64,000 nt of DNA from MFD09286-c1 sp963701015 (GTDB lineage Bacteria; Bacteroidota; Bacteroidia; Bacteroidales; DTGW01), in contig OY969556.1 of the NCBI GenBank assembly GCA_963701015.1, positions 4,154,001-4,218,000 of the forward strand, written 5' to 3'. The notes under the pieces are model-generated. The model did not search any database, was not told the origin of the DNA, and saw only the letters and a list, made by a program, of their open reading frames with translations. Shown one piece after another: positions 24,848 through 33,899 of this stretch. The position numbers were made by a program, and so were the translations under genes. How positions within the stretch are numbered: position 1 is the stretch's first letter; each line of letters starts with the position of its first letter.

Positions 24848-25843
24848 ATTTCATCTCTTAAGTTAAAGAATGTTTTAAATCAATATCAAAATATCAAAAT
24901 TGCAGTAATTGGTGATTTGATGTTAGATTTCTACATTAAAGGAGACGCTTTGCGTCTTTCACCAGAAGCACCAGTTCCAATTGTTGATGTAAAAGAAGAG
25001 TTCTATGTTTTGGGTGGAGCTGCTAATGTAGTAAATAATTTACATTCATTGGGAGTCCGCGTTTACCCTTTGGGAATTATTGGTGAAGATTTAAACGGAG
25101 AGTTGTTAAAAAACGAATTAATAAATAAGACAGTCTTTTTAAATGGTATTCTATTTGATAAAAAAAGACCAACAATTGTAAAAAAGAGAATAGTTGCGAA
25201 CCATCAACAAATAGTTAGACTTGACTGGGAAGTTAAAACACCTATCGAAGCTGAATTTGAAAGTGAAATTGTAAATTCTTTTCAAAAAATAATTTCTGAT
25301 ATTGATGGAGTAATATTATCCGATTACGATAAAGGTTTAATTACTCCATTTGTTGCAAAAGAAATTATAAAATTGGCTAATCGAAATAATAAACCAGTGG
25401 TTGTTGATCCAAAACCAATCAATATTAAAAGTTATTATGGAGCAACATCTATGACTCCAAATAGAAAAGAAGCTATTGATGGTTTGAGGAAAATAGATAT
25501 AAATTTTGATTCCAATGAAATAACTGAAGTTGGAAAATTATTAAAGGAAAAATTAAATCTAAATAACTTGCTTCTTACACGAAGTCAGGAAGGAATGACA
25601 TTATTCTCTGAAGATATTACCCATATTCATACCTATGCACGAGAAGTTTATGATGTTTCTGGCGCTGGCGATACTGTTATTTCTGCATATCTATCTTCTT
25701 TTCTTGCAGGAGCAAGTTGGATTGAGGCCGCAAATATAGCAAATATTGCTGCTGGGATAGTTGTTGGGAAACTGGGAACAGCGACAACTAATATTAATGA
25801 AATAGAAGAATTGTACTTATCAATTTTCAAGAATTATGAATAA
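24845..25843 (+). CDS. hldA: D-glycero-beta-D-manno-heptose-7-phosphate kinase (RfaE domain I)
   Basis: A PfkB-family kinase of 332 residues, corresponding to the kinase half of HldE. It has IAVIGDLMLDFYIKGDALRLSPEAPVPI with the substrate-binding GDxMLD and SPEAPVP motifs, GGAANVVNNLHSLG, and the C-terminal catalytic DVSGAGDTVISAYL with the base Asp. It acts in ADP- or GDP-heptose synthesis in the cytoplasm. The adenylyltransferase domain of HldE is absent here. It overlaps gmhA by eight bases. Confidence 0.92.
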   Translation: MISSLKLKNVLNQYQNIKIAVIGDLMLDFYIKGDALRLSPEAPVPIVDVKEEFYVLGGAANVVNNLHSLGVRVYPLGIIGEDLNGELLKNELINKTVFLNGILFDKKRPTIVKKRIVANHQQIVRLDWEVKTPIEAEFESEIVNSFQKIISDIDGVILSDYDKGLITPFVAKEIIKLANRNNKPVVVDPKPINIKSYYGATSMTPNRKEAIDGLRKIDINFDSNEITEVGKLLKEKLNLNNLLLTRSQEGMTLFSEDITHIHTYAREVYDVSGAGDTVISAYLSSFLAGASWIEAANIANIAAGIVVGKLGTATTNINEIEELYLSIFKNYE

Positions 25844-26417
25844 AAGAGAGCCAATTAAAAATTTAATAGAAGAAAGTATTAATGCAAAAAAGCTATTATT
25901 AAATGATGAGTTAATTGATGGAATTATAAGAATAAGTGATACGATAATAGAAGCATTAAAATCCGGCCACAAATTGCTTATTGCCGGAAACGGAGGAAGT
26001 GCTGCTGATGCACAGCACATGGCTGCTGAACTGGTTGGCAGGTTTTATAAAGAACGTAGAGGATATGCAGCAATTGCCCTAACTGTTGATAGTTCCATTT
26101 TAACAGCAATTGCAAATGATTATTCCTATGACAATATATTTGCCCGTCAAATAGATGCTTTAGGACAGGAAGGTGATATTTTTATTGGAATTTCAACAAG
26201 TGGAAATTCTAAAAACATTATTGAAGCAGTTTATGAAAGCAAAAGGAAACATTTAAAAACCATTGTACTTACTGGGAATAACGGGGGAGAACTTATTGAA
26301 ATATCTGATTATTCTTTCATAATTCCCTCTTTCATAACTCCAAGAATTCAGGAAAGTCATATTTTAATTATACATATAATTTGTGAAATTGTTGAAAATA
26401 CTTTGGCAAACTATTAG
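25836..26417 (+). CDS. gmhA: D-sedoheptulose-7-phosphate isomerase
   Basis: A SIS-domain isomerase (193 residues) that makes D-glycero-D-manno-heptose 7-phosphate, the substrate of the preceding kinase. LLIAGNGGSAADAQHMAAELVGRF is the signature stretch, shown here in parts (AGNGGSAADAQHMAAEL), with the catalytic Glu/His region near LTGNNGGELI and TPRIQESHILIIHI. Length is normal. Translational coupling with hldA is suggested by the overlap. Confidence 0.93.
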   Translation: MNKREPIKNLIEESINAKKLLLNDELIDGIIRISDTIIEALKSGHKLLIAGNGGSAADAQHMAAELVGRFYKERRGYAAIALTVDSSILTAIANDYSYDNIFARQIDALGQEGDIFIGISTSGNSKNIIEAVYESKRKHLKTIVLTGNNGGELIEISDYSFIIPSFITPRIQESHILIIHIICEIVENTLANY

Positions 26418-26424
26418 GACTTTT

Positions 26425-27780
26425 ATGAATCCGTTATCAATTTTTAAAAAATATTTAAATTCTGGTATTGAAAGGAGCATTAAAGCAAAAAAAAACATAG
26501 CCTTTTCTTTTTTAATGAAGGGAACTAGCATTGGAATAAGTTTATTGCTGGTCCCTATGACATTGCATTACCTCAACCAAACTGATTATGGAATTTGGCT
26601 CACACTAAGTTCAATTTTAGGATGGGTTAATTTTTTTGATATGGGGTTGGGGAATGGACTGAGAAATAAATTTGCAGAGGCAAGAGCTAAAAATGATATG
26701 ACGCTAACAAAGATATATGTAAGCACTACCTTTGCTCTTATAATAGTTATTGTAAGTGTAATTTTTCTTCTCTTTATAATTATTAATCCTTTTTTAGATT
26801 GGACAAAGATTCTAAACACAAAACCTTCTTTTGGGAATGAGTTAAGTTTAACTGTTTTATTTGTATTTGTATTTTTTTGTTTACAGTTTATATTTAGAGT
26901 TGTAAATACTATTTTAATTGCTGATCAGAGACCATCTGCAAGCGATTTTATTAATGTTTTAAGTAGCATTTTTTCGTTATTTGCTATATATATATTAATG
27001 AAATTGACTAAAGGCTCCTTACTTTATGTGGGCATTACTTTTTCTGCAATGCCAGTACTTATTTTAATAGGCACTTATTTTTTTCTTTTTAATGGTGTTT
27101 ATAAGGATTTTAAACCATCTTTTTTCGCAATAAAATTTCAATATTCAAAAGATTTAATGGGATTAGGAATTCAATTTTTTATAATTCAAATGGCATGCCT
27201 ATTGGTTTTTGCTTCATCTAACATAATAATTGCACAATTGTTTGGCCCTGCTCAGGTAACACCATATAATATTGCCTCAAAATATTTTTACATTTTAATA
27301 ATGATATTTAATATTATTATATCTCCTTTTTGGTCAGCTTATACTGATGCTTATTATAAATCAGATTTTAATTGGATTAAAAAATCCACAAATAAGATTA
27401 TTCAAATCTGGATTTATTTTGTTATATTGACGATAATTATGATTTTCAGTGCTAAATTTGTTTATAAAATTTGGATAGGAAAGGATATAAAAATTTCTTT
27501 TCTATTGACTTCCTTAATGGGGTTATATGTCATTATTAATAATTGGAATAACATTTTTGCTAACTTCATAAATGGTGTTGGCAAAATTAGACTTTCATTA
27601 TTTTCAGGAATTTTTTCAGGAATAATGAATATACCACTTGCAATTTATTTTGGTAAGTTAATAGGTATTGAAGGAGTGGTTTTAAGTTCGTGTATTTGTT
27701 TATTAATAAGTTCAATTTGGTCACCTATTCAATATAATAAAATTATTCAGGGAAATTTACGGGGGATATGGGGAAAATGA
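26425..27780 (+). CDS. Polysaccharide flippase (Wzx-like)
   Basis: A MATE-fold flippase of about 451 residues with some twelve membrane helices; conserved patterns are FLMKGTSIGISLLLVPMTL and DYGIWLTLSSILGWVNFFDMGLGNGLRNK. It moves the lipid-linked repeat unit to the periplasm. The ATG at 26425, eight bases after the gmhA stop, is a better start than the in-frame GTG at 26383 inside gmhA. It is the second flippase in the window and the one that belongs to this cluster. Confidence 0.87.
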   Translation: MNPLSIFKKYLNSGIERSIKAKKNIAFSFLMKGTSIGISLLLVPMTLHYLNQTDYGIWLTLSSILGWVNFFDMGLGNGLRNKFAEARAKNDMTLTKIYVSTTFALIIVIVSVIFLLFIIINPFLDWTKILNTKPSFGNELSLTVLFVFVFFCLQFIFRVVNTILIADQRPSASDFINVLSSIFSLFAIYILMKLTKGSLLYVGITFSAMPVLILIGTYFFLFNGVYKDFKPSFFAIKFQYSKDLMGLGIQFFIIQMACLLVFASSNIIIAQLFGPAQVTPYNIASKYFYILIMIFNIIISPFWSAYTDAYYKSDFNWIKKSTNKIIQIWIYFVILTIIMIFSAKFVYKIWIGKDIKISFLLTSLMGLYVIINNWNNIFANFINGVGKIRLSLFSGIFSGIMNIPLAIYFGKLIGIEGVVLSSCICLLISSIWSPIQYNKIIQGNLRGIWGK

Positions 27781-27809
27781 TTTTATACTAATAATTTAAT
27801 ACAAATTTA

Positions 27810-28532
27810 ATGAGTACAATAGTTGATAGCATAAAGACTAGTTCATATTTTACGTTACGTAATGTAAAGTCAGACTTTGAGCCTTCGGGTATTCCAAAGT
27901 TTTTAATTAAAAACCTTCCTTCAAATAAGGATTTAAAAATATTGGATATTGGTTGTGGGTACTGTCATATGCTTCAAAATTTTAGATATTTTGGGTATCC
28001 CAATGTTTTTGGGATAGATATTTCAAATGAAGCAGTGGAGAATGGAAAGAAAATCAATATCCCTGTATTGAAAATTGAAAGTATTATTGATTTTGCGAAA
28101 AGTTCAGAGCAGAAGTATGATTTTATTATATTAACGCATGTTATTGAGCACCTTGAGAAAGATAAAATAATTGATACTTTAAATGCTATTAATGACCATT
28201 TATTGGGCATTAATGGACAATTATATATTACAGTACCTAATGCCCAGTCAAATACTGATTGTTATTGGATGTACGAAGATTTTACACATACAACATTATT
28301 CACAACGGGCAGTCTATTTTATGTATTAAATGCTGCTGGATTTAAGCAGATTGAAATACTTGATTCATATTCATTAGAAGGGTTATCAATAATAATGAAA
28401 ATCATTAAACAATTTTTATTAAATATTTATAGCTTTAATAGGAAATTTTGGAATAAAGTTACAAATAGTAGCTATCATGCTTCAAGCCCAATTGTATATA
28501 GTTTTGAATTACGAATAATTGCAAAAAAATAA
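27810..28532 (+). CDS. Class I SAM-dependent methyltransferase
   Basis: A 240-residue methyltransferase with motif I ILDIGCGYCHML near residue 50, an acidic strand-2 end (VFGIDISNEAVENG), and the IILTHVIEHLEKD segment of the Methyltransf_23 type. The end of the protein contains a hydrophobic helix that may touch the membrane. Its place between flippase and glycosyltransferase genes suggests a sugar or chain-terminating O-methylation, which the sequence cannot prove. Confidence 0.82.
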   Translation: MSTIVDSIKTSSYFTLRNVKSDFEPSGIPKFLIKNLPSNKDLKILDIGCGYCHMLQNFRYFGYPNVFGIDISNEAVENGKKINIPVLKIESIIDFAKSSEQKYDFIILTHVIEHLEKDKIIDTLNAINDHLLGINGQLYITVPNAQSNTDCYWMYEDFTHTTLFTTGSLFYVLNAAGFKQIEILDSYSLEGLSIIMKIIKQFLLNIYSFNRKFWNKVTNSSYHASSPIVYSFELRIIAKK

Positions 28533-28553
28533 TAGTTTTTTTAACTTAAAATA

Positions 28554-29717
28554 ATGTATTTGTTCAAAAATTTAAAAAATATATTTATAGCACGATTAAA
28601 TTATGTATTAATTGTAAGCCTATTTTTTTTCTTTCGTTTTTTTTTTAAAAATAGATACAAAAAGGATACTTTAATTATTATTTGTATTGAAGCAATTGGA
28701 GACTATATTTTGTTTAGAAATTATTTGGAACATTTGAAAGAGAATGCTTTTCGTAATTCTAAAATCACATTATTAGGAAATTCTCTATGGAAGGAAATAT
28801 CACTTTATTTAGACTCTGAATTTGTTGAAAATTTTATTTGGATTGATCCTAATGCTTTAAAAAATAGCTTAATAAAGAGGTTTTTATTATATTTGGAATT
28901 ACGAAGAATACATTTTGAAAAAACAATAAATTTTTCTTTTACTAGAACTGAACTATCTGATTCTATTGCAATCGCCACAAATGCAAAAATAATTTATGGT
29001 GGATTAGATGAAATTGGCAGAAGAAAATTATTTTCGATTCGTTTGTTTAATCGGTTTTATACCAAATTAATTGAGGTTCCAGCTATAATTAAAAATGAGT
29101 TTGATAGGAACAAATACTTTTTTGAAACGATTACAAATTCTAAAGTTGTATTTCAAAAACCTTATATTCGATTTTATCAAACAGAAAGTATTATTAAGGA
29201 AAAATATGTTGTTATTTTTCCTGGTGCGGGCTTATTTCAAAGAAGATGGGATGCAAATAATTTTTATTCAATATCGAAAAAGATATTAGACAACTATGAG
29301 AATATATCAGTGGTTTTGGTTGGTGATTTAAAAGAAAAATATATTTCTAATAGCTTTCTTGAGGTTTTTGAAAATCCAAGATTTTATAATAAGATTGGAA
29401 AAACAAATTTGATTGAATTTGTTAACATAATTAAAGATTGTTGCTTGCTTATATCCAATGAATCCAGTGGTATACATATCTCAACTGCTTTTAATATTCC
29501 AACTATTTGTATCTTAGGTGGTGGGCATTTTGGTAGGTTTGCTCCTTATTCTTATATTTTTGATGTCAATGACAATATTTCAATCTTTAATCAAATGGAT
29601 TGCTTTGGTTGTAATTGGCAATGTGTTTACAAAATTGAAAAAAATAAAGCATTCCCTTGTATTCATTCTATTTCCATTAAAAAGGTTTGGGATAGTGTCA
29701 TAGATATATTAAAGTAA
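28554..29717 (+). CDS. Glycosyltransferase family 9, heptosyltransferase-like
   Basis: A GT-B enzyme (387 residues) of the ADP-heptose:LPS heptosyltransferase family. The C-terminal half has FPGAGLFQRRWDANNFYSISK and LISNESSGIHISTAFNIPTICILGGGHFGRF, the nucleotide-sugar site of GT9. The N-terminal strand is IICIEAIGDYILFRNYL. A C-terminal cysteine cluster (CFGCNWQCVY, PCIHSI) also occurs in many GT9 proteins. With hldA and gmhA upstream, heptose is a reasonable donor. Confidence 0.85.
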   Translation: MYLFKNLKNIFIARLNYVLIVSLFFFFRFFFKNRYKKDTLIIICIEAIGDYILFRNYLEHLKENAFRNSKITLLGNSLWKEISLYLDSEFVENFIWIDPNALKNSLIKRFLLYLELRRIHFEKTINFSFTRTELSDSIAIATNAKIIYGGLDEIGRRKLFSIRLFNRFYTKLIEVPAIIKNEFDRNKYFFETITNSKVVFQKPYIRFYQTESIIKEKYVVIFPGAGLFQRRWDANNFYSISKKILDNYENISVVLVGDLKEKYISNSFLEVFENPRFYNKIGKTNLIEFVNIIKDCCLLISNESSGIHISTAFNIPTICILGGGHFGRFAPYSYIFDVNDNISIFNQMDCFGCNWQCVYKIEKNKAFPCIHSISIKKVWDSVIDILK

Positions 29718-29730
29718 TAATATTTTTATT

Positions 29731-31002
29731 ATGTCGCATTGGGAATTCTTTAGATTACTATTAATTAATTCACCAGTATATTTATTTTCGATAAGTATAA
29801 CTGGTTTACTTACTTTTCTTGTTGCCAGAAGGGTAACTAATAGTTGGTTTGATCCTTTCCGAATTGGATTTGTATTTGTTGCATTTGCTAATGCTGTTCC
29901 TGTTTTTCTTTTTCTTATTAACAAAATCGCATTTAATGATTTCATCTATTTCTTTTTTGCTGAAACATCTTTTTGGATAGGGTTTTTATTATTTTCAAAA
30001 AAAAATGTTGTATTTGCTGAAAAAAGGTTTGTGAATGAAAGGAAATTGGCTTATATAGTATTCCTAATTTTCTTGGTCTTATATTTAATATTTACTGGCT
30101 TAATATATTATTTGAGAGGAATACCGTTGTTGATGAAAAGTCGTCTTGATCTTTTTAAAGATTCTGGAGGACTAGCAATTTTAGGAAGAGTATCATTTTT
30201 TTTTCAAATTTATTGTTTAATTTATGGATTTTATTTATGGTCAATTACAAATGAACGGATAAATAAGGTTATAGTTTTATTCTCAGTTTGCCTTTTTATT
30301 CTTACCTCAATTCTCTCAGGAAGTAAGAGTAACTTCTTATATTTATTATATTCTTTTTGGGGGTACAATAAATTTTACAAAAATAGAAATATTGATGGGA
30401 AGAAATATTATAAATATTTTATTCCAGCTTTTGTTGTTGGTATAATAGTAATAGTTATACAAACACATTCCAATGTTACCGATGGAATTTTAAGTTTTTG
30501 TACTCGATTTATTAGTGATGGAGACATTTATTGGATGTCATACCCAAATCAGGCATACAAAAAAGTTATCATAAATGATTGGTTTGCAAACTTTTTTCAA
30601 GGTTTTTTTGGACCTATGAGACTAATTGATTACTCTAAAGCTGGCACAATACTTGGATATCAGATTGAATGGATTATTTATCCATATTTGAAAGGATTCT
30701 CAGCCGGTCCAAATTCTAGGTTGCCTGTACTTGGATATATTTATTTTGGTTGGGGAGGGCTAATTTTTTCATTTTTAAATGGACTTTTTTTATCAATTAT
30801 TTCGTTTAAAATTGCCTCTTTCTTTCCAAAAGGTATTTTTTCTACAATTATATTTTCATACATCTATATGTTGATTTTTAGCATGAGTGGTGATGCAGTA
30901 AGTGGAATGTCAAATTTATTTAACATATTGTTTAATTGTGTTTTTCTTTTTTTTACAATCTTTATTGTTTCACTCTTTATTAGTAAAAGTAATGTTTCAT
31001 AA
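29731..31002 (+). CDS. Oligosaccharide repeat-unit polymerase (Wzy-like)
   Basis: A 423-residue integral membrane protein with about eleven helices and one large loop (about 255-330, containing DGDIYWMSYPNQAY and GPMRLIDYSKAG), the usual topology of O-antigen polymerases. Primary sequence in this family is poorly conserved, so the call rests on topology and on the company of Wzx, Wzz and GT genes. It overlaps the next gene by eleven bases. Confidence 0.72.
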   Translation: MSHWEFFRLLLINSPVYLFSISITGLLTFLVARRVTNSWFDPFRIGFVFVAFANAVPVFLFLINKIAFNDFIYFFFAETSFWIGFLLFSKKNVVFAEKRFVNERKLAYIVFLIFLVLYLIFTGLIYYLRGIPLLMKSRLDLFKDSGGLAILGRVSFFFQIYCLIYGFYLWSITNERINKVIVLFSVCLFILTSILSGSKSNFLYLLYSFWGYNKFYKNRNIDGKKYYKYFIPAFVVGIIVIVIQTHSNVTDGILSFCTRFISDGDIYWMSYPNQAYKKVIINDWFANFFQGFFGPMRLIDYSKAGTILGYQIEWIIYPYLKGFSAGPNSRLPVLGYIYFGWGGLIFSFLNGLFLSIISFKIASFFPKGIFSTIIFSYIYMLIFSMSGDAVSGMSNLFNILFNCVFLFFTIFIVSLFISKSNVS

Positions 31003-31795
31003 AATCTCAATTGTTACAGTTGTTTTTAATTCTGTAGATTCGATTGAAAAAACTATTTTTTCAGTAGTTTCTCAAAATTATAACAATATAGAATATCTTA
31101 TTATTGATGGAGGCTCAACGGATGGAACGTTAGACATTTTAGAAAAGTATAAAAAAAATATACAAGTGATGATTGTTGAACCTGATTTGGGAATTTATGA
31201 TGCCATGAACAAATCATTTAGCTTAGCAACTGGTGAATTTCTTATTTTTATAAATGCTGGAGATACTTTTTATTCCTCGGATTTAGTACAAAATTTTTGT
31301 AATTCTAAGTTAGATATCAAAACCGTTTATTATGGAGATGCCATTATAATAGATAATAATATGGAAGTTGGAAGATATGGTGGAAAATTCTCAAAAAAGC
31401 GTATAACTCATGAGAATATTTGCCATCAAGCTATTTTCTATCCTAAAATATTATACAAATCCATGCAGTTTGATTTACGATATAAAGTTCTTTCAGATTG
31501 GATTTTTAATATTAAGGCTTTTGGTAAATTTGAATTTGCATATCTTAATTATGAGGTAAGCAACTATGAATTAAAGGGCTTTAGTTATAGAAAGCCTGAT
31601 TGGGTTGCAATGAAAGAAGTTAGTCGCATTATATGTGAATATTTGGGTGTAAGTTATTGGTTATATTTTGAGGTACGAAAGAATAGTATTTCTGTTTTTA
31701 AATTTTTAGGTATTTTCAAATTTGTAAAAAATAAAATATTAAGAAATAAGACGAAAATATATGATATATCAAAAACCTTCTGTGGAAATATATGA
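30992..31795 (+). CDS. Glycosyltransferase family 2 (WcaE-like)
   Basis: A GT-A enzyme of 267 residues. KISIVTVVFNSVDSIEKTI begins the fold, followed by YLIIDGGSTDGTLDIL, EPDLGIYDAMNKSFSLATGE and the metal-binding FINAGDTFY (a D-x-D variant). The ATG at 30992 was chosen because homologous sequence starts there and it lies in an 11-base overlap with the polymerase gene. Donor and acceptor are not known. Confidence 0.87.
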   Translation: MFHKISIVTVVFNSVDSIEKTIFSVVSQNYNNIEYLIIDGGSTDGTLDILEKYKKNIQVMIVEPDLGIYDAMNKSFSLATGEFLIFINAGDTFYSSDLVQNFCNSKLDIKTVYYGDAIIIDNNMEVGRYGGKFSKKRITHENICHQAIFYPKILYKSMQFDLRYKVLSDWIFNIKAFGKFEFAYLNYEVSNYELKGFSYRKPDWVAMKEVSRIICEYLGVSYWLYFEVRKNSISVFKFLGIFKFVKNKILRNKTKIYDISKTFCGNI

Positions 31796-32594
31796 TCAAA
31801 TATTAGTAATTATTGTTCTGTATAAAATTAAACTTGAAGAAAGTCTTACATTTATGTCATTGTCTAATCGTATTGACAAAATGAACTTTTTTATTTATGA
31901 CAATAGTCCTAATAAGGAACAAGTAGGTACATATACTAATAGAAATTTTCATTTTTTTTATGATTCTTCTAATCCTGGCATAGGGAAAGCATATAATCAA
32001 GGAGCTAGTTTTGCGAAAAAATTAAACAAAAAGTGGTTACTATTTTGCGATCAAGATTCTTTTTTTCCCGAAAATTATTTTTCAACATTATTAAAGGCCA
32101 TTAAAGATAATCCGAATCAGATTTTATTTGTCCCCAAATTAATTGCTAATAATAAAATAATTTCCCCTTGCAATTTTTTTTTAGGAAGAGGATTTTCTTT
32201 AAACAATATAAATATTGGTATTAATTCATTAGTTGGTAAATCACTATTGAATAGTGGTCTTTTTATAGAAAGAAAGATTTTTGAGGAACTAGGAGGATAT
32301 GACGAAAAAATTAAACTTGATTTTTCCGATCATGCGTTTATCAAAAAATTTAAAAGAAATCATAAAACATTTTTTTTATTGCCCGTTGAAATTGAACATT
32401 CATTTTCGGGTTTTGTAAATACTAAAGATCAGAGTTTAATTAGATATAAGTATTATTGCAATGGGGCCTTTTCTTATGCTAATTCTATTGGCATGAAAAT
32501 TATTATTATGATTTGGTTGTTCTTGAGAGGAGTTAAATTATCTTATACCTTTAAGGACTTTGAATTCTTGCTTTGTTTTTTTAAATATTTGTAA
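31761..32594 (+). CDS. Glycosyltransferase family 2 (rhamnosyltransferase-like)
   Basis: A 277-residue GT-A enzyme. Features are IIVLYKIKLEESL at the N-terminus, the nucleotide-binding YDNSPN, NPGIGKAYNQGASFAKK, and the catalytic FCDQDSFFP (D-Q-D) typical of rhamnosyltransferases of the RfbN/WsaF kind. The start overlaps the preceding gene by 35 bases, so a later start is possible. The D-Q-D motif fits the rml genes in the window but does not prove rhamnose transfer. Confidence 0.83.
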   Translation: MIYQKPSVEIYDQILVIIVLYKIKLEESLTFMSLSNRIDKMNFFIYDNSPNKEQVGTYTNRNFHFFYDSSNPGIGKAYNQGASFAKKLNKKWLLFCDQDSFFPENYFSTLLKAIKDNPNQILFVPKLIANNKIISPCNFFLGRGFSLNNINIGINSLVGKSLLNSGLFIERKIFEELGGYDEKIKLDFSDHAFIKKFKRNHKTFFLLPVEIEHSFSGFVNTKDQSLIRYKYYCNGAFSYANSIGMKIIIMIWLFLRGVKLSYTFKDFEFLLCFFKYL

Positions 32595-32595
32595 T

Positions 32596-33303
32596 ATGGT
32601 CTCTGTTTGTATTGCAACTTATAACGGTCAGAGGTTCATAAAGCAGCAACTTCTTTCAATAATCAGGCAAATATCAGAAAATGATGAAATTATCATATCT
32701 GACGATCATTCAACGGATACTACATTACAAATAATAAATGATTTAAGAGATGATAGAATAAAAATATTTTTAAATCCAAATGAAAAAGGGTATACAAAAA
32801 ATTTTGAAAATGCATTAAAACACACTAAAGGTGACATTATATTTCTTTCGGATCAAGATGATATTTGGCTTGAATCCAAAGTTTCAAAAAATATTGAGAG
32901 ACTTTATGCTTGTTCTTTTGTTGTATCAGATGCGATAATTGTTGATGAGAATTTAGCGATATTAAATTCTTCTCATTTTAAGCTGTATAACGTAAGAAAC
33001 GGATTTTTAGAAAATTTTATTAGAACTCGTTACATAGGCGCCTGTATAGCATTTAAGAAAGAAGTGTTGCAAAAAGCGCTACCATTTCCTAAGAATCAAA
33101 AATATTGTGCACACGATTATTGGCTGACATTAGTAGCAGAATTGTATTATTCTACCGATACAATTAATGAAGGTCTAATTTTATATAGAAGACATTCATC
33201 AAATGCACTTACTGGGGGTCTCAGAAGCACAAACTCTTTATTTCAAAAAATTTATACAAGATTTTATTGTCTAATGAATTTACTCTTAAGATATGGAAAA
33301 TAG
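32596..33303 (+). CDS. Glycosyltransferase family 2
   Basis: A 235-residue GT2 enzyme with VSVCIATYNGQRFIKQQLLS, IIISDDHSTDTT and the metal motif FLSDQDDIWL, all standard in O-antigen GT2 transferases. It starts at ATG 32596, one base after the preceding stop, and overlaps the following acetyltransferase by eleven bases. A C-terminal arginine- and aromatic-rich stretch may contact the membrane. Confidence 0.87.
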   Translation: MVSVCIATYNGQRFIKQQLLSIIRQISENDEIIISDDHSTDTTLQIINDLRDDRIKIFLNPNEKGYTKNFENALKHTKGDIIFLSDQDDIWLESKVSKNIERLYACSFVVSDAIIVDENLAILNSSHFKLYNVRNGFLENFIRTRYIGACIAFKKEVLQKALPFPKNQKYCAHDYWLTLVAELYYSTDTINEGLILYRRHSSNALTGGLRSTNSLFQKIYTRFYCLMNLLLRYGK

Positions 33304-33898
33304 GTTTCAACCTTTTTATAGACGATATACATTTGTTGGTTTACTAATTTTAATAGTATCGGTAATCAGAACTAAATTGCTTTTCAGAAAGGCTAGACTA
33401 ATAAGGTTTCCTTTTGATATTCGAGGTAAAAAATTTGTTAATTTAGGAAAAGGGCTTACAACAGGCATTGGATGTAGATTTGAAGCATATCCTGAAGATA
33501 GTTGTCCGACCTTATTTTTTGGAAAAGATGTTCAATTGAATGATTATGTTCACATTACAGCAATGAAAAGTGTTCGAATAGGCAACAATGTATTAATGGC
33601 TAGTAAAATATATATTTCAGACTGTACTCATGGGTTTTATTCAGGGATGGTACATAGCCATCCAAATATCCCCCCAATGGAAAGAGAATATAGTATAAAG
33701 CCTGTAGATATTAAAGATAATGTTTGGATTGGCGAATCAGTTTCTATTTTGCCCGGTGTAACAATTGGAAAGGGCTCAATCATTGGAGCAAATAGTGTGG
33801 TATCAAAAGATATTCCTGAATATTCTATTGCGGTAGGCGTACCTGCAAAAGTTGTAAAAAAATTCAATTTCGAAACATTACAATGGGAAAAAATATAG
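33293..33898 (+). CDS. Hexapeptide-repeat O-acetyltransferase (maa/WbbJ-like)
   Basis: A left-handed beta-helix acyltransferase of 201 residues. The repeat region runs about 60-190 (LGKGLTTGIGCRFEA, IGNNVLMASKIYISD, IKDNVWIGESVSILPGVTIGKGSIIGANSVV), with the catalytic-type histidine in DCTHGFYSG. It probably acetylates a sugar of the repeat unit. The tail AVGVPAKVVKKF is typical of the maltose/WbbJ acetyltransferase group. Confidence 0.87.
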   Translation: MENRFQPFYRRYTFVGLLILIVSVIRTKLLFRKARLIRFPFDIRGKKFVNLGKGLTTGIGCRFEAYPEDSCPTLFFGKDVQLNDYVHITAMKSVRIGNNVLMASKIYISDCTHGFYSGMVHSHPNIPPMEREYSIKPVDIKDNVWIGESVSILPGVTIGKGSIIGANSVVSKDIPEYSIAVGVPAKVVKKFNFETLQWEKI

Positions 33899-33899
33899 T

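Noticed and set aside
30902..30991. Extended N-terminus of the first GT2 enzyme
   Set aside because: The extra residues are encoded inside the Wzy-like gene in another frame and are hydrophobic noise; the GT2 fold begins at ATG 30992.
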